Assembly (NCBI GenBank): GCA_025455395.1
Contig: JALOMO010000038.1
Location: forward strand, 1 to 34,955
Origin: Bacteroidales bacterium
Lineage (GTDB): Bacteria; Bacteroidota; Bacteroidia; Bacteroidales; VadinHA17
DNA length: 34,955 nt
Direction of reading: 5' to 3'
Under the pieces are notes generated by a model that was given only the letters and a program-made list of their open reading frames with translations, was not told the origin of the DNA and did no database searches. Position 1 is the stretch's first letter; every line of letters starts with the position of its first letter. Of the stretch, positions 16,762-23,891 are shown piece by piece. The translations under genes were made by a program, and so were the position numbers.

Positions 16762-18396
16762 TTAATGCAGTTCGTAAATCTTCAGGATTGATGCTGTCTC
16801 CGCTTCTGTCCTTGCCTTGTCCCAGTTCAGCAATTCAGCAGCGAGAGATGCTATTTTCCCTATAATTTCCATGCCCGGATTACCCAGCGTTCCTGTTCCT
16901 GTGCGCCGGAGCATGATATCCTGAAGTGTCCTTGCACTTTCATATTTTATCGCATAAACAACCTCTGCAAGTATCTCGCCGTCATGGCTGATGACCCCGG
17001 CTAGCTGCTTATCATCCCTGGCGATCTGGAAAACAACCTTGCTGTCAGTACCGTAGTTCCGGCTGACATATTCTATTGTCTTCCTGTCGAAATCAATATA
17101 ATTAAGGTGCTGCCTGATCATGAACTGCTTCATGTCTCTTATCTCACATCCTGAAAGATAAAGGTTGTCAGAGACATAATCTGAAAGTGTCCTTTTAAGC
17201 TTTACAGAGATAAGTTTCAGCACCTCCTGTGCGAGGCCTCTGCTCGTGGTGTATTTGCCCCCCTCAACAGTGATCATCCCTTCTATGCCGTCAACAGCAT
17301 TATCATAAACTTCATATTTCCTCGAAGTCTGGTAGGTGCCTTTAGTCTGGTCATCGATAAGCGGACGAAGCCCACCGTAAGCATGCGTCACATCTTCAAT
17401 TGATATCTTCCTGCCAAAATTACGATTAACGGCTTCGATTACATCATTGACGCTCTCCCGCGAAACATGGTAGTCATCCGGGTCACCCATATACTCCTTG
17501 TCTGTGGTGCCTATAAGCGAGTGGTCACGCCAGGGCATTATCATCATGTGCCCTCCGTCATCACGCTGAATCGATACTACATGATTACCGGCAATTCTTT
17601 TTGTTATGATGTGAATACCCTCTGACCTTTTGATCTTATGAACCTGAAGATCCTTCTCTGAGGCCATCCCAAGTATCTTGTCAGCCCATGTTCCGCCACA
17701 GTTAATTACCAAGTCTGCCTTTACAGACATCGTCTTGCCTGTAAAGATATCCCTCACCTTAACCCCTGTGATCCTACTTTTGGCATCGAAAATAAATCCT
17801 TCGACTGGTGTATAGTTCGACACCCTGGCTCCGTACTCTGCTGCTGATTTAATAAATGCCAGCGTCAGTCTCTCAGGGAAAATGCTCTGGTAATCGAAGA
17901 AGTAAAATGCGTTTCTTAGTTTCTCCTGTCTGAGGTTAGGCTCGAGCCTGACAGTCTTCCGGTGAGAGATAAGCCTGTGGTTCTGCAGCTTCTTGCTCCT
18001 GTCCCATGTGTCTTTCTTGTCGTATGAGAGCATGTCATAGAGGTACATCCCCACCATCATCTTCCAGATGTTGCCTCCCCACTTTTTATAGTTGGGAAAA
18101 ACAAATGGCAGGGGGTAGACAAAATTGGGAGCTATGTTACCAAGTATTCTTCTCTCACGAAGTGACTCACGCACCAGCTTCAGCTCTCCGTTGGCCAGGT
18201 ACCTGAGCCCGCCGTGGATGAGCTTGGAGGTGGCAGCTGAGGTTGCACCGCCGTAGTCTTTCTTCTCGAACAGCGCAACCTTCAGTCCCCTGGCAGCTGC
18301 AATATACGCCACTGCAGCTCCTGTTATGCCTCCCCCGATGATGACCAGGTCAAAGTCTTCCCCGGCCGGTTCTTCAATATATCTTCTTAGGATCAT
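16762..18396 (-). CDS. glpD: Glycerol-3-phosphate dehydrogenase, FAD-dependent (GlpD family)
   Basis: 544 residues. The FAD-binding start DLVIIGGGITGAAVAYIAAA (about residues 16-35) is followed by the family block SKLIHGGLRYLANGE. The substrate domain includes SIQRDDGGHMMIMPWRDHSL and GTTDKEY. The C-terminal helical domain (after about residue 390) matches the DAO_C region of GlpD. It oxidises glycerol 3-phosphate to dihydroxyacetone phosphate, passing electrons to quinone at the membrane. It is first in an apparent operon with the AGPS-like enzyme and the FGGY kinase. A related flavoprotein with another polyol-phosphate substrate cannot be excluded. Confidence 0.92.
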   Translation of the reverse strand: MILRRYIEEPAGEDFDLVIIGGGITGAAVAYIAAARGLKVALFEKKDYGGATSAATSKLIHGGLRYLANGELKLVRESLRERRILGNIAPNFVYPLPFVFPNYKKWGGNIWKMMVGMYLYDMLSYDKKDTWDRSKKLQNHRLISHRKTVRLEPNLRQEKLRNAFYFFDYQSIFPERLTLAFIKSAAEYGARVSNYTPVEGFIFDAKSRITGVKVRDIFTGKTMSVKADLVINCGGTWADKILGMASEKDLQVHKIKRSEGIHIITKRIAGNHVVSIQRDDGGHMMIMPWRDHSLIGTTDKEYMGDPDDYHVSRESVNDVIEAVNRNFGRKISIEDVTHAYGGLRPLIDDQTKGTYQTSRKYEVYDNAVDGIEGMITVEGGKYTTSRGLAQEVLKLISVKLKRTLSDYVSDNLYLSGCEIRDMKQFMIRQHLNYIDFDRKTIEYVSRNYGTDSKVVFQIARDDKQLAGVISHDGEILAEVVYAIKYESARTLQDIMLRRTGTGTLGNPGMEIIGKIASLAAELLNWDKARTEAETASILKIYELH

Positions 18397-18471
18397 GTAT
18401 CAGGCCTTTGTAATAAGCATGTAAGTTATTGCAAAAACCGGAAAAAACATAATCCTGTCAGCCCCACTCTT

Positions 18472-19773
18472 TCAATCGTGAAAGAGCCTGTACTTTGACG
18501 AAACCATCATCAGCACAGCCAGTAGCACAAACAATCCTATGTTCCCTGCCAGGAACGCGTAATCCTTCAGTGCCAGCAGAATAAACATGAAAACATATAA
18601 TACTGCAAGCAGTCCGCTGATAACCAAGACAATCCATTGTTTATCCAGGAGCGATCTGAAAAAAGCTGCAAGCAGAACTATTGTGGCAACCGATGAGACA
18701 AGATATGCCGGGTTGAAGCCTATATGCTCGCTCAGTGCGGTAAGAAGAGAAAAGAAGAGGATGAGAGCCATTGCTACAAGCAGGTAATAAAAAATATGAA
18801 TCCGTTGTGTTGACCTTATCTCAACGATGATGAGCACAAAGAAGGTTATGATGATGAACAGGATGCCATACTTGGCACTGCGCTCGGCCTTGGTATAATG
18901 GTCAGCCTCCATTATCAGGTTTACACCGAACGCCTCTTCGGATGGGATGTATCCACTACCTGTCCATGCCTGAGGGAAACTCCTGTTCAGATGCGTCACC
19001 ATCCATCCGGCAGTGAATCCCTTGTCTGTGACATCACGTTCAGAAGGCAGAAAAGTACCGACGAATGAGGGTGCATCCCAGTCAGATGAGAGAGTCACGC
19101 TCGTTGTCTGACCTGCAGGGGCAAAGAGAATGCTGCCGCTGCCTTTCAGCCCGAAACTGATGCTGAAGTCACCCCTGAAATCCCTTATTGCCTCAGGAGT
19201 GAGAGAGAGCGGAAAAGAGACCCCCTTTTCAAACAGGTCGCTTTGCCCGGTGCCAGGCTGTGCACCGATTAACTCATCATTGAAGGAGAGCTCAACCTTA
19301 TCGCGGAAACCCCTGTTGTCTGAGACACCGATGGTGATGTAAGCCTGATCCCACTGATAAATGTAATCATTCAGGGTCTCATAGCCGGCAACAGAAAAGT
19401 TACCCTTTATATCAATATCCGAATCGTAGACTACAGTCTCATAAATACCACGGTACCTTATCTCCGGCCTCAGTTTCCCTGTGACAGTGAGGTTCTCAGG
19501 AAGGATATGAAGGGTGGTTGTCGCATAGTTGCCGTCGCCAGAGATTACCTTGGTCCCCGGCACATTCAGCACCGGCCCTGTTACTGTCTGTGAGGCAGCC
19601 CAGAGAGAGCCGATCTCAATGCGTGCAGTATCGGCATTGGCAGACCGTTCCCTTATTACCTCCTTGATTAATTGAAGGGGGATCAGGAGCACCAGCCCAA
19701 GAAAGCCCAGAAGGGCCATTTTCACCGTCATTGAACGATACCATTTTTCCAGTTTGAAAATTTCATTTTCCAT
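18472..19773 (-). CDS. creD: CreD family inner membrane protein
   Basis: 433 residues from the ATG at 19773. The layout is that of CreD (Cet): one N-terminal helix (MALLGFLGLVLLIPLQLI), a large periplasmic domain containing GPVLNVPG and TTTLHILPENLTVTG, then at least five helices at the C-terminus, including FIIITFFVLIIVEI and a following YYLLVAMALILFFSLLTAL. E. coli CreD is an inner-membrane protein of the CreBC regulon linked to envelope integrity and colicin tolerance; its exact action is unknown. A TTG at 19818 would add 15 residues, but it lies before the palindromic site at 19792-19808, so the ATG is preferred. The upstream winged-helix regulator is the likely controller. Confidence 0.88.
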   Translation of the reverse strand: MENEIFKLEKWYRSMTVKMALLGFLGLVLLIPLQLIKEVIRERSANADTARIEIGSLWAASQTVTGPVLNVPGTKVISGDGNYATTTLHILPENLTVTGKLRPEIRYRGIYETVVYDSDIDIKGNFSVAGYETLNDYIYQWDQAYITIGVSDNRGFRDKVELSFNDELIGAQPGTGQSDLFEKGVSFPLSLTPEAIRDFRGDFSISFGLKGSGSILFAPAGQTTSVTLSSDWDAPSFVGTFLPSERDVTDKGFTAGWMVTHLNRSFPQAWTGSGYIPSEEAFGVNLIMEADHYTKAERSAKYGILFIIITFFVLIIVEIRSTQRIHIFYYLLVAMALILFFSLLTALSEHIGFNPAYLVSSVATIVLLAAFFRSLLDKQWIVLVISGLLAVLYVFMFILLALKDYAFLAGNIGLFVLLAVLMMVSSKYRLFHD

Positions 19774-19791
19774 TTTATTTAATTTTAGAGT

Positions 19792-19808
19792 ACTTTGCTT
19801 TTCAAAGT
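19792..19808. promoter_or_regulatory. Operator candidate upstream of creD (copy 2)
   Basis: A palindrome ACTTTG-N5-CAAAGT, 19 bases before the creD ATG. Together with flanking bases it forms a 28-base element (19781-19808) that matches the copy at 20761-20788 at 24 positions. A likely binding site for the adjacent winged-helix regulator. Confidence 0.6.
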
Positions 19809-19823
19809 GTTTATACAAAAAAT

Positions 19824-20120
19824 TTATTGTTTACTGATCAGTTCCTCAAGGGCCTTCAGGTGACTCCTGAAAGACTCCATGCCTGTTTCCGTTATCGAGT
19901 ATGTAGTATTCGGCTTCCGGTTAATGAAGCTCTTTTCCATTGAGATATAGCCACCATCCTCCAGGGCCCTGAGGTGGCTGGCCAGGTTACCGTCAGTGAC
20001 GTCAAGCAGTTCTTTCAGGCCGGTGAAGTCCATGCTTCGCTGGATGGAGAGCACAGACATTATCCCGAGCCTGACCCTGTTCTCAAATGACTTGTTTATG
20101 TTAGCCAGGATCTCCTTCAT
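19824..20120 (-). CDS. Winged-helix transcriptional regulator
   Basis: 98 residues of the small winged-helix type common in Bacteroidota. The pattern is SFENRVRLGIMSVLSIQRSM, then DFTGLKELLDVTDGNLASHL (recognition helix about residues 39-50), a wing with SFINRKPNTTYSITETG and a C-terminal dimer helix. It has no ligand domain. The gene sits between a membrane-protein gene (1 base gap upstream) and creD. The repeated palindromes before the first gene and before creD suggest it controls both, including itself. Confidence 0.88.
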   Translation of the reverse strand: MKEILANINKSFENRVRLGIMSVLSIQRSMDFTGLKELLDVTDGNLASHLRALEDGGYISMEKSFINRKPNTTYSITETGMESFRSHLKALEELISKQ

Positions 20121-20121
20121 C

Positions 20122-20754
20122 TTACCTGTACCTGATATGCATAAAGAGACCGTAGATTATATGCAGCAGGCCAAACCCTGCTGCCCATAAAATGAGAGCA
20201 TAACCAGGCATAAGCAGGCACACTAACCCGGTAATCACCTCGAGAACTCCAAGCCAGTAAATCTCACCAAGGGTAAACTTGGCAGTATTGATGAGGGCCA
20301 GTCCGTAGAAGATAAGTGTTGCTGCCACCGTCACGCTGCCGGGAATCTTGCCGAAGGTGAAGATAATAAACAGCCCTCCGGTTGCAAGTGGTATGAACAG
20401 ATTCATCAGCAGTCGTCGTGTCACTGTTGTCCAGATTGCATGACCGGCCTTCTTCGCCTTCCTGTATGACAGAATCACAGCTGCAGCCAGGGCAAGTATC
20501 AGCACTGTTCCGGCATCGGCAATAAGAAGTAAGATCACCCTTCTGACTTCAGGGTCTGACAAAAATGACTCTGAAGATATATCACCGTCAAGCATCGATT
20601 CGGGTATTATCATCTTCGCAACCACTGTCCCCGCTATGGCGAAGAGTCCGGCGAATACTCCGGATAATCCACTGAGCGACAGGAACCTGGAAGACTCCTC
20701 CATTATCCTTTTTATGACCTTTATATCCTCAAGATGCTGACTTGGCTGGCTCAT
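20122..20754 (-). CDS. Multi-pass membrane protein, unknown function
   Basis: 210 residues. A short polar N-terminus (MSQPSQHLEDIKVIKRIMEE) is followed by five or six hydrophobic helices, including SGLSGVFAGLFAIAGTVVA, TVLILALAAAVIL, LFIPLATGGLFIIFTFG, VAATLIFYGLALINTAKF and two near the C-terminus. No catalytic motif is visible. The grouping with a winged-helix regulator and creD recurs in Bacteroidota, which suggests an envelope-related role. It is first in the operon and has a promoter overlapping a palindromic operator. Confidence 0.85.
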   Translation of the reverse strand: MSQPSQHLEDIKVIKRIMEESSRFLSLSGLSGVFAGLFAIAGTVVAKMIIPESMLDGDISSESFLSDPEVRRVILLLIADAGTVLILALAAAVILSYRKAKKAGHAIWTTVTRRLLMNLFIPLATGGLFIIFTFGKIPGSVTVAATLIFYGLALINTAKFTLGEIYWLGVLEVITGLVCLLMPGYALILWAAGFGLLHIIYGLFMHIRYR

Positions 20755-20771
20755 GATCGCAATTTTATAGT

Positions 20772-20788
20772 ACTTTGCGCTACAAAGT
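20772..20788. promoter_or_regulatory. Operator candidate at the operon promoter (copy 1)
   Basis: A palindrome ACTTTG-N5-CAAAGT that overlaps the -7 element of the minus-strand promoter. A regulator bound here would block transcription start. It matches the second copy before creD in both half-sites and in the AATTTTA-AGTACTTTGC flank. Confidence 0.65.
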
Positions 20789-20813
20789 TAAAACTAATTT
20801 TTCAATTGGCAAT
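20783..20813 (-). promoter_or_regulatory. Promoter of the membrane protein/regulator/creD operon
   Basis: On the minus strand ATTG (20813-20810), a 19-base spacer and TAACTTTG (20790-20783) fit the Bacteroidota consensus. The start would lie near 20776, about 22 bases before the ATG. Confidence 0.6.
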
Positions 20814-20843
20814 GAACCTGGTGTCTGTTTTTTTGAAATTACC

Positions 20844-21254
20844 TCACAGGCCTGTCGTTTCCTTAAGAAATTTCCTGACTGCCTGCTTCTCATGAAGTTT
20901 CATCATTCTTGTTCCGAACCTTAATTTTTTACCCGATTTCAGGGTAATGGCAATGACATTTTCATCAGCCGAAATGGCTGTAATATCAGCTATTGAAATA
21001 CGCTTCCTGAACACTTTTGTGTTCCATCTGATCACAAGCTCCTCACCTGTTGTTGTAACGCGGTTTGTCAGGGTTCCGAAATTCAGGGTGACACCTGCCA
21101 GTCCTGCCACGAAGGTGCTTATGATAACAATGAGATCAGTGAGGGAATTCCACTCTGAGGCAATGGAATAAGTTGCACAGGATAATAACATCAGGATCCC
21201 TATTCCCCTTACAATAAGTCGATGACTTATGTCGGACAGGACGAGCTGTTTCAT
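20844..21254 (-). CDS. PH-like membrane protein, unknown function
   Basis: 136 residues. Two hydrophobic helices near the N-terminus (IVRGIGILMLLSCATYSIA and DLIVIISTFVAGLAGVTLN) are followed by a beta-rich domain: GEELVIRWNTKVFRKRISI, then ADITAISADENVIAITLKSG. The pattern resembles bacterial PH-domain membrane proteins. No catalytic residues are evident. It is transcribed away from the 21404 gene, which has a similar plan, so the two may be functionally related. Confidence 0.75.
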   Translation of the reverse strand: MKQLVLSDISHRLIVRGIGILMLLSCATYSIASEWNSLTDLIVIISTFVAGLAGVTLNFGTLTNRVTTTGEELVIRWNTKVFRKRISIADITAISADENVIAITLKSGKKLRFGTRMMKLHEKQAVRKFLKETTGL

Positions 21255-21356
21255 TTTCTGCCTGGTTTTGTCGTTTCAATAAAGGTAATAAAATCATGAA
21301 ATAATGTTTAGGGAAATTTGAAGTATCGATGCTTTCCATGAAGTCATCAGAAGGTT

Positions 21357-21387
21357 TTTGAGATTTTGAAAAATCTCATTAAATTTG
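21357..21387 (+). promoter_or_regulatory. Promoter with internal palindrome
   Basis: TTTG at 21357-21360, a 19-base spacer and TAAATTTG at 21380-21387 match the Bacteroidota consensus. The spacer is almost filled by a perfect inverted repeat GAGATTTT-GA-AAAATCTC (21360-21377), a possible operator. The leader before the ATG at 21404 or 21410 would be very short. Confidence 0.6.
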
Positions 21388-21403
21388 GATTTGTCGCTGC
21401 ATA

Positions 21404-21862
21404 ATGTGCATGAGAACGGAGTTTACCATCTTCAAGGGAGGGATATCATTCCCTGGTAATCAGATAAAGATCAGGGATGATGCGAACAAATGGACCAGGA
21501 GGCTGAGTACGTCCGGTACAGTGATATCCATCATTCTGGGGGCGTACCTGATCTTCAGAGGTCTGGTTGACACTCCTGGCGAGGTTCCCTGGATTGGTCT
21601 GGGGACGGTTTTGGTTGGATTAGTATCAATACTGGTTGGGGCAAGGATCAACACCGACGGAGAGCTGGAGGCCGGGCAGGTAATGAAAGCAGTGATATCG
21701 CGCGACTTCGCCGGCTACCTGAATGTCACCTTTCATCTGGTAAATTCACAAAGGCGAAAGGTGGTGCTTGACTATAATGACGAGGACAAATTTGAGAAGT
21801 TCTGCATGAAGGAGTTTCTTGAGACGCTAAGGTATAAGTCAATTAATGCTGAGGTCAGATAG
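21404..21862 (+). CDS. Small two-helix membrane protein, unknown function
   Basis: 152 residues. Two hydrophobic helices sit close together (TVISIILGAYLIFRGLV and GLGTVLVGLVSILVGARI, about residues 38-80). They are flanked by an N-terminal polar strand region and a C-terminal soluble domain (VISRDFAGYLNVTFHLVNSQ then RRKVVLDYNDEDKFEKFCMK). No known motif. A second ATG at 21410 is an equal candidate for the start, given the short leader. The region after this gene is repeat-rich. Confidence 0.7.
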   Translation: MCMRTEFTIFKGGISFPGNQIKIRDDANKWTRRLSTSGTVISIILGAYLIFRGLVDTPGEVPWIGLGTVLVGLVSILVGARINTDGELEAGQVMKAVISRDFAGYLNVTFHLVNSQRRKVVLDYNDEDKFEKFCMKEFLETLRYKSINAEVR

Positions 21863-21926
21863 TTATCATCACGGATGGGATGAAGTGTATAATCTGATTT
21901 TTATTGGTTTTTGGTTCTGTTCAGGC

Positions 21927-22054
21927 ACCCGGCCCGGCGCCGGGAGGTGTCACCCGGGTTCTGTTCAGCACCGGAGTCCCGGCCCATTTTACTACCATCA
22001 TTCTGCCGGGGGTTGTCACCCCCGGTTATTCACATTTGATCCCTGCGGGATCAG
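21927..22054 (+). repeat. 128-bp hairpin repeat, copy 1
   Basis: This block aligns without gaps to 22659-22786. The last 99 bases differ at 6 positions and the first 29 are more diverged, for 14 differences in all. It contains a 12-base palindrome CCCGGCGCCGGG (21933-21944), a strong hairpin CCGGGGGT-TGTC-ACCCCCGG (22006-22025) and a second hairpin GATCCC-TGC-GGGATC (22038-22052). It looks like a non-coding dispersed element of the REP/MITE kind; no transposase is nearby. Confidence 0.85.
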
Positions 22055-22090
22055 TTATTTCATTGACCCTACTTATTTTCTGCAACACGT

Positions 22091-22279
22091 TCATTTTTGT
22101 CTGATTTGCAGATAGAGACTCAGACTTGACAGCAAAGCAGTTATGGCTGTTAATATCATTGCCGTTCTGCCGATGGAGCCGGTCGGTATTTTAGTAAAAA
22201 GGACTATTGAACCAAACAGGCAGGTCACTGACAGAATCAATCCGGCTTTTAGAATCCTATCTCGTTTACCTGAAGACAT
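22091..22279 (-). CDS. Tiny two-helix membrane protein (second of pair)
   Basis: 62 residues. A charged start (MSSGKRDRILK) is followed by a first helix (AGLILSVTCLFGSIVLF), a short loop with KIPTGSIGR, and a second helix (TAMILTAITALLSSLSLYL). I do not recognise a family. It follows the 71-residue gene by 9 bases, as in an operon. The pair lies between the two direct copies of the 128-bp repeat. A small membrane effector or immunity-type protein is conceivable but not supported by a motif. Confidence 0.5.
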   Translation of the reverse strand: MSSGKRDRILKAGLILSVTCLFGSIVLFTKIPTGSIGRTAMILTAITALLSSLSLYLQIRQK

Positions 22280-22288
22280 ATCTTTTGG

Positions 22289-22504
22289 TCAATGGTTATT
22301 CTTTTTACTCCCTCTTATGGTAAACTCATCTTTGCTATGCCTGAACCAGAGGTAAGCAATTAACATGTTAGCAATTGAAACTATCAGAAGGCCCTCCTCC
22401 CAATAATTCACTGTTACAGGCTTATTAAAGAAGACAACCAACGTCAGACATATCACAAAAAAAATGGCTGATACAATAGTGAATACAATCCAGGCTTTGT
22501 ACAT
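22289..22504 (-). CDS. Tiny two-helix membrane protein (first of pair)
   Basis: 71 residues with helix 1 WIVFTIVSAIFFVICLTLVV, a loop NKPVTVNYWEE, and helix 2 GLLIVSIANMLIAYLWF, then a basic tail RGSKKNNH. Two ordered hydrophobic helices with positive ends argue for a real gene, but there is no homology I can name. The upstream 180 bases show no TAnnTTTG element. Confidence 0.5.
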   Translation of the reverse strand: MYKAWIVFTIVSAIFFVICLTLVVFFNKPVTVNYWEEGLLIVSIANMLIAYLWFRHSKDEFTIRGSKKNNH

Positions 22505-22963
22505 AGCTTTCAGTTTTGAATTTTACTGCTGCATGTTGTTATAAATATCTATTATCCTAATTTCATTTCTTAAGGTACATATATATATCGAACTTCCCTG
22601 ATCAGAATCATTGTAGTTTGCTTCAATAAAGTTAGAAAAGTTTCTGGCACTGGCCCATACCCGGATCGGCGCCGGAAAGTGACATGGGGGTTCTGTTCAG
22701 CACCGGAGTCCCGGCGCATTTCATTACCATATTTCTACCGGGGGTTGTCACCCCCGGTTATTCACATTTGATCCCTGCGGGATCAGGTTGCCGAAGCCCT
22801 ACAAACAGTTAACCTGAGGCATTGTTTGAAAATTTCAGAACCGTGCTGTGCCGGAGATGAAATAGTCTGGCCCCGGACAGCCCATGATGATCAAAGGCTT
22901 TCAGGCCTTATTAAAATATTTTTCACACTTTCAGCAGGAACGCTCCCCTGAAAGAATCAATTT
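22505..22963. other. Intergenic stretch, AT-rich, holding repeat copy 2
   Basis: No supportable ORF. The first part (22505-22650) is AT-rich, with a TA-dinucleotide run near 22578-22588. The middle holds the second copy of the hairpin repeat. The rest (22787-22963) shows nothing recognisable. Confidence 0.55.
22659..22786 (+). repeat. 128-bp hairpin repeat, copy 2
   Basis: Direct repeat of 21927-22054 in the same orientation, with both hairpins (CCGGGGGT/ACCCCCGG and GATCCC/GGGATC) unchanged. Differences fall outside the stems in the 99-base core, which suggests that the folded structure is what is kept. Confidence 0.85.
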
Positions 22964-23197
22964 TCACACCTTTTTTTCTTTCTGTTTTCTAAATGTTGTA
23001 TACAATCCACTAAGGACTAATACTGTGATAAGTATCCGTCCAGGAAGTTCTCCCTCCCAGAAAATCCAGAACCAAATAAGCATCGAGATTCCAACCAATA
23101 TAGATAATGGAATCAAAATCTGTGTGGGTAGCCTGGTTTTTAAATAGTACACACCAACCATGATTAGCACGAATAAGACTACAAGTATGATCTCCAT
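22964..23197 (-). CDS. Tiny three-helix membrane protein
   Basis: 77 residues, almost all membrane: MEIILVVLFVLIMVGVYYL, QILIPLSILVGISMLIWFWI and GRILITVLVLSGLYTTF, then a basic tail RKQKEKKV. The gene begins 25 bases after the cysteine-rich lipoprotein gene on the same strand, so they are probably cotranscribed. This pairing is reminiscent of a secreted peptide with its membrane immunity or transport helper, but that is inference from layout only. Confidence 0.6.
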   Translation of the reverse strand: MEIILVVLFVLIMVGVYYLKTRLPTQILIPLSILVGISMLIWFWIFWEGELPGRILITVLVLSGLYTTFRKQKEKKV

Positions 23198-23222
23198 ATT
23201 ACATGTATTGAATTATTAAATA

Positions 23223-23891
23223 TTACTCAGCATCTGATTCTGTATCGCATATTGCATCAGCGACTGCGGAGTTTTCTGAACATAACATGCACCAACAAGC
23301 CCACCCGCACAACACAGTACCTACTCCTGCAGTGGCAAAACTACAGCCAGTTGCGCAAGCAAGAAGCTTAACTTGTTGCCAGTATGATCCACAAACTGGT
23401 TCATCGCACTCTCCACTATTTCCCAGTGAACTCTTGCTTAACTCGCTTCTAGCAACATTTATAAAAAACCTTTCAATATTTCCCTTAGAGAGTTCTTCAG
23501 TATCTTCTGAAATAATAGTGTTTAAAACTGGAAATTTCTTATACAATGACTTTGTCGCATCTGTGAGTCTTACCAAATAGGACTCACCTTCGCAATAGTT
23601 ATCGAAGAATACGTTATAGAATTGCTCAAGGTTTTGATCCCTAATGGCTGCCATACTTATATCCGCCAAGTATGTAACTTTATAACCGTTTTTAATCGAA
23701 TTTCCAACATTGGCAAGAAACTCGTATCTTAGATTGAAATAGGCTTGGCATTCCTTGGAAGATACTATCTCATAGCACAACTCATCTGACAATTTTTGGT
23801 CATCAAGTAGTAAATCCATATCTCTTTTATGGTCACTACAAGATAATATAATCATGATTATTAATGCAACCATAAATCCAATAATTTTCAT
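23223..23891 (-). CDS. Lipoprotein with cysteine-rich hydrophobic C-terminal domain
   Basis: 222 residues. The signal ends IILSC with lipid cysteine 18. Residues 30-155 are a soluble, mostly helical part with cysteines 39, 48 and 100. The tail (162-215) is unusual: nine cysteines in 54 residues (162, 167, 179, 183, 195, 199, 201, 204, 215), set in small hydrophobic residues (ACATGCSFATAGVGTVLCGW). The spacing recalls cysteine-rich bacteriocin tails such as the halocin C8-like domain, which is an impression, not an alignment. Base composition is more AT-rich than in neighbouring operons. The gene is followed by a tiny membrane protein, and the HTH gene lies about 465 bases upstream on the same strand. 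Confidence 0.75.
   Translation of the reverse strand: MKIIGFMVALIIMIILSCSDHKRDMDLLLDDQKLSDELCYEIVSSKECQAYFNLRYEFLANVGNSIKNGYKVTYLADISMAAIRDQNLEQFYNVFFDNYCEGESYLVRLTDATKSLYKKFPVLNTIISEDTEELSKGNIERFFINVARSELSKSSLGNSGECDEPVCGSYWQQVKLLACATGCSFATAGVGTVLCGWACWCMLCSENSAVADAICDTESDAE

Noticed and set aside
19774-19818. TTG start extending CreD by 15 residues
   Set aside because: It would place the start upstream of the palindromic operator copy; the ATG at 19773 gives a normal CreD N-terminus.
21846-22115. 89-codon plus-strand ORF downstream of the 21404 gene
   Set aside because: Its translation comes largely from the 128-bp hairpin repeat (proline/glycine/histidine-rich), and the same words recur in the second repeat copy outside any gene.
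22884-23147. 87-codon plus-strand ORF opposite the tiny three-helix gene
   Set aside because: The minus-strand frame has clear membrane helices and operon context; this one is a shadow.
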